NCBI GenBank assembly: GCA_018396615.1
Contig: JAGTQT010000013.1
Coordinates: 1-12,332 of the forward strand
DNA: 12,332 nt
DNA from: Candidatus Bathyarchaeota archaeon
GTDB lineage: Archaea; Thermoproteota; Bathyarchaeia; Bathyarchaeales; Bathycorpusculaceae
Reading direction: 5' to 3'
Positions 5,368 to 11,238 of this stretch are shown here, in pieces; within the stretch, counting starts at the first letter, position 1, and each line of letters starts with the position of its first letter. The notes beneath the pieces were generated by a model. The model did no database searches and was not told where the DNA came from. It saw only the letters and a program-made list of their open reading frames with translations. A program made the position numbers and the translations under genes.

Positions 5368-6351
5368 CTATTTTTTCCAATAGTCTTTTTCAACTATTTC
5401 TAATTTCATTAATTCGCCGGGAAATGGTTCAAAAAATGTCTGTTGCATCAGATATTCTTGCTCAAATCTTATTACCCAAGCCTTCAATACGCTCAGGCAT
5501 GCACTTAAAGGAACATTGGTAGCTTTATAGCGCTCTAAAAGCTCCAGAAAGAATCGCTTCTCTTCCTTTGAAAGTTCCTTTGAGAAACATCCCATTGCTT
5601 TCATCATCACGTTTATGTTTGCACCAATGCTTGGAGAACGCTCAAAGGCACCGAACAGGTGTGTCTGGTAAAGTTCAATTAATTGGTTGAAGGACGCATC
5701 TTCCTGGTTCGCTACAACTCTTCCGAGAATTCGCAACTCTTTCTGGTTGTAAGCTGTTAAGAGTAACTTGTTTTCAGAATGAAATCGTATCAATTCTCTG
5801 ATTGAACTTGATTTTTTGACCATTCTGAAGCTTGCGTGCGTATAGAGCTTGGTTAGAAAATGTTCTCTTATTCTTAAGTTTAGTAATCTTTTTTCATCTT
5901 CGATCGCAAGGTTCGGAAACTTTTCAACGACGGCTCCGCCGAAAAAACCTCGTCCTCTTGCTATTGAAGCGGATTTGCCAATGTTTGGGTAGATTTTGAC
6001 GTTTTTGAAACCGCTGCTTGGTGATCCGCTTTTGAGTATGAAACCGTCAACCTCACGTAGAGAGCTTAGAAAAGACTCTGCAAAATTCTGCGTTTTTTCT
6101 GTGAAATCTAAGCCAGTTGCCGGCTGTATCAGTCTCTTTACGCCATTCACAAGAACAATACGTAAGGGGTCGCGGGGAACGCTCAGCCCTATTTGGACTT
6201 CCGGGTATACTGGTATGAAGTTTACGAAAGGCTTTAGTTTCTCGACGAAGTCGCTGGCGATTATCTGAGCATTCCATCTGACATTTTCGAAAGTTATACA
6301 TTTACTGATTACTACGTTGGGTTTGACGAATTCTCTCAATCTCATCGCCAT
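5368..6351 (-). CDS. DUF523-DUF1722 fusion (YbgA-type) with altered cysteines
   Basis: A 327-aa two-domain protein. The N-terminal DUF523 part (about 8-150) shows VVISKCITFENVRWN, PVYPEVQIGLSVPRDPLRIV, RLIQPATG and DGFILKSGSPSSG. The C-terminal DUF1722 part (about 165-325) shows LRIREHFLTKLY and FHSENKLLLTAYNQKELRILGRVVA. DUF523 includes the thiouracil desulfidase TudS, in which three Cys bind an iron-sulfur cluster. Here only Cys18 remains: the usual CPE Cys is Tyr49 and the usual SPSCG Cys is Ser113. In E. coli the DUF1722 gene ybgA neighbours the photolyase gene; here the divergent neighbour is UV-damage endonuclease, so a role in DNA photodamage is plausible but unproven. The start may be ATG 6351 or ATG 6345; neither has a clear ribosome site. 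Confidence 0.88.
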   Translation of the reverse strand: MAMRLREFVKPNVVISKCITFENVRWNAQIIASDFVEKLKPFVNFIPVYPEVQIGLSVPRDPLRIVLVNGVKRLIQPATGLDFTEKTQNFAESFLSSLREVDGFILKSGSPSSGFKNVKIYPNIGKSASIARGRGFFGGAVVEKFPNLAIEDEKRLLNLRIREHFLTKLYTHASFRMVKKSSSIRELIRFHSENKLLLTAYNQKELRILGRVVANQEDASFNQLIELYQTHLFGAFERSPSIGANINVMMKAMGCFSKELSKEEKRFFLELLERYKATNVPLSACLSVLKAWVIRFEQEYLMQQTFFEPFPGELMKLEIVEKDYWKK

Positions 6352-6444
6352 TAGAGTTTAGTAAAACCGTCTAAAGCTTATTAGAATGCCTTATTTTTCA
6401 GTAAACAATTTAAAGTTAATCTGTATGAAAGAGGGTTAAGATAA

Positions 6445-7344
6445 ACGAAGATTGGTTATCCGTGCATAAATCGTACTATAGGCTGCAAAAGCGATTCAAC
6501 CTTTAGACTTAGATCCTATTCTGAGAAACGTTTGATAGAAACAGTAGAGAATAATCTTGATTGTTTGCTCAGAATCCTGAAATTTAACGCTGAGCATAAT
6601 CTGCTGTTTTTTAGAATAACGTCTGACCTTGTGCCTTTCGCATCGCATCCTATTTGCAGATTTGATTGGCAAGACCACTTCAAGAATAAGTTCGAGGAAA
6701 TAGGAAAATTCATTAAAAGCAACAATATTCGAATCTCAATGCACCCAGACCAGTTTACTCTAATTAATTCTGTTGACGAAGGTATTTTCAACAAAAGCAT
6801 AAAGGAGCTTGCTTACCATGCCCAAGTCTTAGATCTTATGAAGCTTGATGCTTCTGCTAAAATTCAGATTCATATCGGAGGAGTTTACGGAAACAAGCAT
6901 AGAAGTATGCAAAGGTTTGTGGAAGGATTCTTTCAGCTTGACGACTTCATAGCCAGTAGGTTAGTGATCGAGAACGATGATAAGCTCTACTGCCTTCAAG
7001 ATTGCCTAAGGATAAGCGACGAAACAAATTTGCCTGTTTTATTTGACGTTTTTCATCACGCTTTGTATAATTCGGGAGAAAGCATAGCTCAAGCTTTTGA
7101 AAGCTTTGTTGGAACTTGGCGTGTCAATAGGGATGGGATTCCCATGGTTGATTATAGTTCTCAACGACATGATGGCTCTCCTCGTCAGCATGCGGAGTCA
7201 ATCGACTTAGATGATTTTAAGTTGTTATTGAAAGAAACTGAGCCTTACGACTTTGACGTTATGTTAGAGATAAAAGACAAGGAGAGAAGTGCTTTGAAAG
7301 CTGTTAAAGCAGTTTCGGACGACCCTCGTTTCAGAAAAATATAA
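6445..7344 (+). CDS. uvdE: UV-damage endonuclease UvdE/UvsE, ACG start proposed
   Basis: Cuts DNA 5' of pyrimidine dimers and other lesions, starting alternative excision repair. The TIM-barrel metal-site motifs are all present: SMHPDQF, QIHIGG, VIENDD, LFDVFHH, PMVDYSSQ, HAESID and MLEIKDKE. The first standard start, TTG 6532, would begin at LIETVENN and remove the first strand. Yet the same frame upstream, 6445-6531, encodes the family's usual N-terminus, KIGYPCINRTIGCKS then FRLRSYSEKR, with an ACG exactly where Met is expected and an in-frame TAA (6442-6444) just before it. GAGGG (6431-6435) sits nine bases upstream. From ACG the protein is 299 aa, the normal UvdE length. A conventional annotation would give 6532..7344. 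The stop is 26 bases before the heliorhodopsin ATG, so the two are probably one operon. Confidence 0.93.
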   Translation, partial: TKIGYPCINRTIGCKSDSTFRLRSYSEKRLIETVENNLDCLLRILKFNAEHNLLFFRITSDLVPFASHPICRFDWQDHFKNKFEEIGKFIKSNNIRISMHPDQFTLINSVDEGIFNKSIKELAYHAQVLDLMKLDASAKIQIHIGGVYGNKHRSMQRFVEGFFQLDDFIASRLVIENDDKLYCLQDCLRISDETNLPVLFDVFHHALYNSGESIAQAFESFVGTWRVNRDGIPMVDYSSQRHDGSPRQHAESIDLDDFKLLLKETEPYDFDVMLEIKDKERSALKAVKAVSDDPRFRKI

Positions 7345-7370
7345 TAGCAATTTTGGGAATAATCAATTTT

Positions 7371-8186
7371 ATGAACTATAGAGAAAGACAAGAAATAATA
7401 GCCAAGTCACCAATTTCGTTTGGTTACTTGAAACGTATAAACCTTGCCGCAGGCATTTTGCACCTGATAACTGGCATATTAATGTTGTCTCTTGGCGTTC
7501 TATTGGAATGGAATCAACCCATATACACGTTTTATTTGAAGTTTGACATTAGTCAAATGCCTTTTCAAGTTTTTCCCAATCCTCAGATACTATTCACAGC
7601 AAGTTACTTGGGCGTGGTTGTAGCTTCTTTCCCGTTGATTTCAGCGTTGGCTCACTTTTTGATTGCTTATCCGAAGAATCAAAGCTATGTTGAAAATCTG
7701 AAAAAAGGGATGAACCCTTACCGCTGGTATGAATACGCCTTCTCAAGCTCAATAATGATTGTGCTTATAGCTACATTCGTGGGCGTCTGGGACTTCTGGT
7801 CGCTCGTTATGATTTTTGTTTTGAACGCGATGATGATTATGTTTGGATATCTCATGGAGATAGTCAATCAGAAGACTGAAAAAACCACTTGGTCCCCATT
7901 TATTCTTGGATGCATTTCTGGAGGCTTGCCTTGGGTTGTGCTATATGCTTATTTTGTTGCGGCTATCACATCTACAGGTACGAATCCACCAGCATTTGTT
8001 TATGCAATATTCTTCATATACTTCATTGTGTTCAATGTGTTTGCTCTGAACATGGTTCTTCAATACAAGGGTGTTGGGCGCTGGAAAGACTACTTGTACG
8101 GTGAAAGAGTTTACATAATTCTAAGTTTCGTGGCTAAAACTATGCTGGCTTGGCTTGTGTTTATTGGAGTATTTGCACCATTCTAA
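7371..8186 (+). CDS. Heliorhodopsin (light-sensing retinal protein)
   Basis: A 271-aa seven-helix protein with clear heliorhodopsin marks: helix 3 RWYEYAFSSSIM with counterion Glu121, helix 7 ILSFVAKTMLAW with retinal Schiff-base Lys256 and Ser252 four residues before it, and His31 (helix 1) and His95 (helix 2) at the places of the conserved histidines. The Glu-Lys distance of 135 residues is within one of the type protein. A helix 6 end NMVLQYKGVGRWKDYLYGE is also typical. Heliorhodopsins sit with the N-terminus inside the cell, do not pump ions and have slow photocycles, so a sensor or regulator is the usual view. The ATG 7371 is preferred over TTG 7353, which adds six residues and no ribosome site. 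It follows uvdE closely, implying joint expression of light sensing and UV repair. Confidence 0.95.
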   Translation: MNYRERQEIIAKSPISFGYLKRINLAAGILHLITGILMLSLGVLLEWNQPIYTFYLKFDISQMPFQVFPNPQILFTASYLGVVVASFPLISALAHFLIAYPKNQSYVENLKKGMNPYRWYEYAFSSSIMIVLIATFVGVWDFWSLVMIFVLNAMMIMFGYLMEIVNQKTEKTTWSPFILGCISGGLPWVVLYAYFVAAITSTGTNPPAFVYAIFFIYFIVFNVFALNMVLQYKGVGRWKDYLYGERVYIILSFVAKTMLAWLVFIGVFAPF

Positions 8187-8487
8187 TATCCCCTTTCTAT
8201 TTACCATGAACAACCCACTCGATACCTCCCTATCGTTCCGTAGACCCCCCACGTTTTTCACTTTCACCCTTCTCTCCCCAGACCAGAAATGTCGAATCAC
8301 AAAACCCTTTATAAACACAAACTGAAACACCACAAGTTTGAGGAAAACCTACCGCTCCTCAAAGCCTGCTCCCAAAAAGAAACAATGAAGAAAACCTCAA
8401 CTGAAGCATCAACAAACATGAATAACCAGCCAATAAAGCCGAAATAGACAGAATAGCGAAACAGGAAAGGAAGACAACAGCTGAAAA
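8187..8487 (+). other. Gene-free region after heliorhodopsin, with a possible promoter
   Basis: No convincing gene. A C/T-rich stretch with a small hairpin (CGATA 8220-8224 with TATCG 8231-8235) follows the heliorhodopsin stop. A good TATA box, TTTATAAA (8308-8315), points into the next 370 bases, where only very short frames without ribosome sites exist; it may drive a non-coding transcript covering the inverted-repeat element beginning at 8488. Confidence 0.4.
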
Positions 8488-8687
8488 AGTTTAGTGTGTG
8501 CGTGTGCAGAGAGACTGAAGAGAGACTAAACACGCTTAGAGTAGGAAGAAACGAAGATGAATAAGGCATAGGTAGGTTAGCGGAGAGGCTATTATTCATC
8601 TTAAAGAAGAAGATTAATTCTTAAAGAAACAGAGAGACTATTAGTGTAGGCGGAAGACGCGCACGCACACACACGCACACACAAACT
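8488..8687 (+). repeat. Nested inverted-repeat element, possible structured ncRNA
   Basis: Outer arms: 8488-8506 (AGTTTAGTGTGTGCGTGTG) and 8670-8687, whose complement is the same except for one missing base, giving an 18-bp stem with one bulge. Inside, AAGATGAATAA (8554-8564) pairs perfectly with TTATTCATCTT (8592-8602), leaving a 27-base loop. AGAGACT occurs three times (8510, 8521, 8633). The TTAAAGAA motif also recurs (8601 and 8621 regions). There is no coding frame. It could be a structured RNA read from the TATA box at 8308, or a non-autonomous mobile element; I saw no clear target-site duplication. Confidence 0.55.
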
Positions 8688-8762
8688 GGAAGATGACGGG
8701 AATAATTTTTATAGAAGAAAATTTCCGTGAAACTTGACAACTTTGGCATGTGCACACAGATG

Positions 8763-8776
8763 TTAAATATATTTAG
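8763..8776 (+). promoter_or_regulatory. TATA box for the tautomerase gene
   Basis: TTAAATATATTTAG lies about 30-43 bases before the TTG at 8806; a transcript would begin close to GGTGA, the likely ribosome site. Confidence 0.45.
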
Positions 8777-8805
8777 TGGTGCTTTTATTTTATTGGTGAA
8801 TTGTT

Positions 8806-9015
8806 TTGCCAGTGGTTCAGGTTTCTGTTTGGGCAGGCATGAGCCAAGAAAGTAAACGGAAAATTGTGGAAGGGATCACCAAGGTATTCGAGGATATAGG
8901 AATCCCCAAAGAAGCTGTAGAAATAATCATCTACGAAACGCCCAAAGCAAACTGGGCAACAGGCGGAAAACTACATTCAGACTCAGAGAAACTTGCAAAG
9001 ACAAAAGTACCATGA
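8806..9015 (+). CDS. 4-oxalocrotonate tautomerase-like protein (69 aa)
   Basis: A small enzyme-like protein starting at TTG 8806 with GGTGA upstream. Its second residue is Pro, which becomes the N-terminal catalytic base after Met removal in this family. The order PVVQVSVWAGMSQESKRKIVEGITKVFEDIGIPKEAVEIIIYE is the beta-alpha-beta pattern of 4-OT monomers, which form hexamers. Family members move double bonds in keto-enol substrates, in aromatic breakdown or unknown metabolism. No aromatic degradation genes are nearby, so the substrate is unknown. It lies alone between the inverted-repeat element and the recombinase gene. Confidence 0.92.
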   Translation: MPVVQVSVWAGMSQESKRKIVEGITKVFEDIGIPKEAVEIIIYETPKANWATGGKLHSDSEKLAKTKVP

Positions 9016-9059
9016 CTGCACATACACACAAGCCCCCTACAAAAAATTCTGAACGGGTC

Positions 9060-9067
9060 AATAAATA
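9060..9067 (+). promoter_or_regulatory. TATA-like box for the recombinase gene
   Basis: AATAAATA lies about 75-85 bases before the GTG/TTG starts of the recombinase and would place the transcript start near 9090. Confidence 0.3.
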
Positions 9068-9140
9068 GCTCTTCAGCCATACTTTCTAACTGCCAAGGGT
9101 GCCATGACCAGACAAGCGAGCGCCCACTGCCACAAAGGCG

Positions 9141-10103
9141 GTGCAAACCTTGGTCAAAGTGGAAACCCGAATAGAAAAGCAGGCTGCGGGAGCCACAGAG
9201 CAAGCATCTAAAACATCTGGCATCAAAGGAAGAATCTTGGATTTCGTCTGGTGGATGAAGAAACAAGGCTACGCAGAATCCACGATTACAATGAACTCAA
9301 AAATCCTAAGAATACTATACGAAAGAGGTGCAAATCCATACGACCCAGAAAGCGTTAAAGAAGTCATCGCTAAACAGATTTGGAGCCAAAACAGAAGAAA
9401 AAACGTCATAAACGCTTACGACCTCTTCGCAAAATTCAACGGCTTCAAATGGGACAAGCCAAAATGTGGACCAGAACGCAAAATTCCATTCATACCCACA
9501 GAACAAGAATTAGACATGCTAATAGCTGGATGCGGAAAGAAACTCTCCACATTGCTACAAATGCTAAAAGAGACCGGAATGCGCGTGGGAGAAGCCAGAA
9601 GAATTCAGTGGATCGATATAGACTTTCAAAGACGCATAATAATACTAAATGCACCTGAAAAACACGGCAATTCGAGGATATTCAACATTAGCCAAAGGTT
9701 GATAGACATGTTAAACACACTGCAAAGGAAAAGCCAAAGAATATTCGGCGATTCACCAAACGCGCTTAAAGCCTCATTCTTCCACAAAAGGAAGGCCTTA
9801 GCTGCAAAACTTCAAAACCCAAGGCTTCTACGCATATCATTCCACACTTTCCGACATTGGAAGGCAACTGCAGAGTACCACGGAACAAAAGACATCCTCT
9901 ACGTCAAGAAACTGCTTGGACATAAGAAGATTGAAAACACTGAAATTTACATAGATGTGGAACACGCACTCTTCCAAACGCAAAACGACGAATTCCATGT
10001 CAAAGTAGCCCAAACGCCTGAAGAGATAACAACGCTACTTGAGACAGGCTTCGAATACGTTTGCGAAAAGGATGGACTGCTGTTCTTGCGAAAACGCAAA
10101 TGA
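9141..10103 (+). CDS. Tyrosine recombinase / integrase (XerA-like archaeal type)
   Basis: A 320-aa protein with an N-terminal SAM-like DNA-binding domain (about 30-108: FVWWMKKQGYAESTI onward) and a complete C-terminal catalytic domain. The catalytic residues can be read: Arg148 in ETGMRVGEA, Lys174 in APEKHGNSR, His235 and Arg238 in FHTFRHW, His261 in LLGHKKI and nucleophile Tyr270 in NTEIYIDV. A C-terminal tail (TPEEITTLLETGFEYVCEKDG, then a basic end) resembles that of other archaeal integrases. It cuts and rejoins DNA at att or dif-like sites. The start is GTG 9141; TTG 9150 is as likely because GGCGGTG (9137-9143) would then be a correctly spaced ribosome site. The gene ends 43 bases before a 19-base repeat at the tRNA-Met 5' end, the layout expected for an integrase beside its attachment site. 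Confidence 0.93.
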   Translation: MQTLVKVETRIEKQAAGATEQASKTSGIKGRILDFVWWMKKQGYAESTITMNSKILRILYERGANPYDPESVKEVIAKQIWSQNRRKNVINAYDLFAKFNGFKWDKPKCGPERKIPFIPTEQELDMLIAGCGKKLSTLLQMLKETGMRVGEARRIQWIDIDFQRRIIILNAPEKHGNSRIFNISQRLIDMLNTLQRKSQRIFGDSPNALKASFFHKRKALAAKLQNPRLLRISFHTFRHWKATAEYHGTKDILYVKKLLGHKKIENTEIYIDVEHALFQTQNDEFHVKVAQTPEEITTLLETGFEYVCEKDGLLFLRKRK

Positions 10104-10119
10104 AATAAAAGGGCGAGAA

Positions 10120-10130
10120 AACATAAAAAC
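10120..10130 (+). promoter_or_regulatory. TATA-like box for tRNA-Met
   Basis: AACATAAAAAC lies about 25 bases before the first tRNA base, proper archaeal spacing. A related AACATAAATA occurs at about 3272, upstream of the left repeat copy. Confidence 0.4.
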
Positions 10131-10146
10131 AGACGAAATTCGGAAA

Positions 10147-10165
10147 AAAGAGCCGGGGTAGCCTA
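10147..10165 (+). repeat. Direct repeat at the tRNA-Met 5' end (right copy)
   Basis: Identical over 19 bases to 3330-3348. This copy is continuous with the intact tRNA gene and lies 43 bases after the recombinase stop codon. Together the two copies bracket about 6.8 kb. Confidence 0.75.
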
Positions 10166-10267
10166 GCCTGGCTTGGGCGCCAGACTCATAATCTGGAGAA
10201 CACGAACGGGGCTTAAGAGCGCCCAGCTGTCCAGAGGTCGCGGGCTCGAATCCCGCCCCCGGCACCA
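10152..10267 (+). tRNA. tRNA-Met (CAT), encoded CCA, intron after the anticodon stem
   Basis: Acceptor strands GCCGGGG (10152-10158) and CCCCGGC (10257-10263) pair perfectly; discriminator A then CCA is encoded at 10265-10267. The D-stem is GCCT/GGGC. The anticodon stem CCAGA/TCTGG (10180-10184, 10192-10196) holds loop CTCATAA with anticodon CAT at 10187-10189. The T-stem GCGGG/CCCGC holds loop CTCGAAT. The variable loop should be five bases (AGGTC), but 43 bases separate the anticodon stem and T-stem. Removing 38 bases (about 10197-10234; the cut may shift by one or two bases because AG is repeated) gives a normal 75-base elongator-type tRNA. The intron is therefore between positions 43 and 45, not at the canonical 37/38. 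The intron contains TCCAGA, able to pair with TCTGGA of the anticodon stem. Confidence 0.93.
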
Positions 10268-10304
10268 CATTCTATCAATGAAAATCATCATTTTAGCTGG
10301 GTGT

Positions 10305-11009
10305 TTATCCGCGTTTTACTTTCATGTATGATTCGTTGGATCTTCGCCTAAGTTCCTCTTCAGATATGAGTGGTTGACTGATTGTCTCAAGGATGTCATC
10401 AATTATTTTTCCGTTTCTTATAAGCTGAAGACCAGCTTGTTTTAATGCATCTATGATGATCTTAGTTTTTTCTTTATTTTCTTTCATGAGAAATGCATGA
10501 GGTCGCAGAATAGCACCTGCAAATTCAGTGCTCACGTCTTTTGCGAGTTCTTCAGCGATGCGAAGCACAGTTCCGAAGTTACCCAACTCCCACCAACCAG
10601 ATGCTGAAACCAGCACAATCTTTCTTATCTTAACATAAGCATGAAATCTGGCTCGCGTGCGACCTTCACGTTTCTCCAAGATAGGTTCTACCAGAGGACA
10701 GAGTCTATTGATGAAGTTCTGCATCTCGCCTGGAAGAGGGATATACACAGGCGTAGCCAGCACGAGAATATCCGCACTCCGAAGTTTGGGATAAAGCATT
10801 TGCATATCGTCAGAAACGATGCACTCCCCCGGTTTTGTGTTCCAGCAATGAAAGCATCCCGTACAAGGCTTAACGTTTAGACGTTTTACATAAAACAACT
10901 CGACAGACGCGCCAGCCTTCTTCATGCCTTCAAGAAACGGTTCCATAAGCATCGTTGTATCACTCTTTTCCATGCGGACGCTTCCGTTTATAGCTATCAC
11001 ATTGGTCAT
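10305..11009 (-). CDS. Iron-sulfur flavoprotein-like NAD(P)H-dependent FMN reductase
   Basis: A 234-aa flavodoxin-fold protein. The start MTNVIAINGSVRMEKSDTT is the FMN phosphate loop after the first strand. Residues about 48-64 read PCTGCFHCWNTKPGEC, a C-x2-C-x2-C-x7-C cluster motif of the compact type known from Isf of methanogens, where it binds a 4Fe-4S cluster next to FMN. LVLATPVYIPLPGEMQNFINRL is the second flavin loop. Members pass electrons from ferredoxin or NAD(P)H to oxygen, peroxide or other small molecules. The ATG at 11009 is preceded by GGAGG (minus strand, about 11014-11018), and GCTATAAAC upstream (about 11042-11050) is a likely TATA box. It sits alone between the tRNA-Met and the decayed tRNA copy, convergent with the tRNA. 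Confidence 0.92.
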   Translation of the reverse strand: MTNVIAINGSVRMEKSDTTMLMEPFLEGMKKAGASVELFYVKRLNVKPCTGCFHCWNTKPGECIVSDDMQMLYPKLRSADILVLATPVYIPLPGEMQNFINRLCPLVEPILEKREGRTRARFHAYVKIRKIVLVSASGWWELGNFGTVLRIAEELAKDVSTEFAGAILRPHAFLMKENKEKTKIIIDALKQAGLQLIRNGKIIDDILETISQPLISEEELRRRSNESYMKVKRG

Positions 11010-11061
11010 GGAAATCCTCCAAACATTATGAGATCATTTTGTTTATAGCAATTTGCATTTT

Positions 11062-11147
11062 AAGGGGTTAACAAATCTGGAGATCGTATATATAGGGGGC
11101 TAAAAAGCGCCCAGAGGTCACAAGCTCGAATCCTGCCTCCGACGCCA
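11062..11147 (+). pseudogene. Decayed copy of the intron-containing tRNA-Met
   Basis: AAATCTGGAGA (11073-11083) matches the anticodon stem and intron start; GGGGCTAAAAAGCGCCCAG (11096-11114) matches intron bases 10207-10225 with two changes; from AGGTC (11114) to GCCA (11146), 26 of 33 bases match the 3' exon and all seven differences are transitions. Eight bases between two CCAG repeats are missing, a likely slip deletion. AAGGGGTTAAC just upstream may be the remains of the acceptor and D-arm. T-stem pairs are broken, so it should not make a working tRNA. Confidence 0.75.
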
Positions 11148-11159
11148 AAAACTTTCTCT

Positions 11160-11230
11160 TTTTCGGAGAACTTTCATTAAGAGAAATACGATGTTTGGGG
11201 TTTGTTTTGTTAACCTGTTATCTCCGAAAA
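11160..11230 (-). terminator. Inverted repeat downstream of the RPA gene
   Basis: TTTTCGGAGA (11160-11169) and TCTCCGAAAA (11221-11230) are perfect 10-base complements separated by 51 bases. Read on the minus strand the first arm starts nine bases after the RPA stop. It may stabilise the 3' end of that mRNA; a terminator role is inference. Confidence 0.35.
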
Positions 11231-11238
11231 TTCTGTGC

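Noticed and set aside
7111..7163. Asp in PMVDYSSQ of UvdE as a lost metal ligand (His in some homologues)
   Set aside because: I recall VDYSSQ as common in a large part of the UvdE family, so it is probably not an anomaly.
7353..7370. TTG start for heliorhodopsin at 7353
   Set aside because: It adds six residues without a ribosome site; ATG 7371 is the simpler start.
8309..8599. 96-aa minus-strand frame rich in Ser and Phe
   Set aside because: It is low complexity, arises from purine-rich plus-strand sequence and overlaps the inverted-repeat arms; no ribosome site.
8494..8686. CRISPR array from the GTGTGTG and CACACAC tracts
   Set aside because: There are only two tracts, in inverted orientation, without regular spacing or spacers.
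9104..9214. 36-aa frame starting at ATG 9104
   Set aside because: It overlaps the recombinase N-terminus in another frame and has Gly/Ser/Asn-rich, non-protein-like composition.
9380..9658. 92-aa basic frame inside the recombinase gene
   Set aside because: Out-of-frame shadow of a recombinase with all catalytic residues intact.
3330..11147. A split tRNA-Met made from the 5' fragment (3330) and 3' relic (11062)
   Set aside because: An intact tRNA-Met lies between them, the 3' relic has broken stems, and I see no complementary joining tails.
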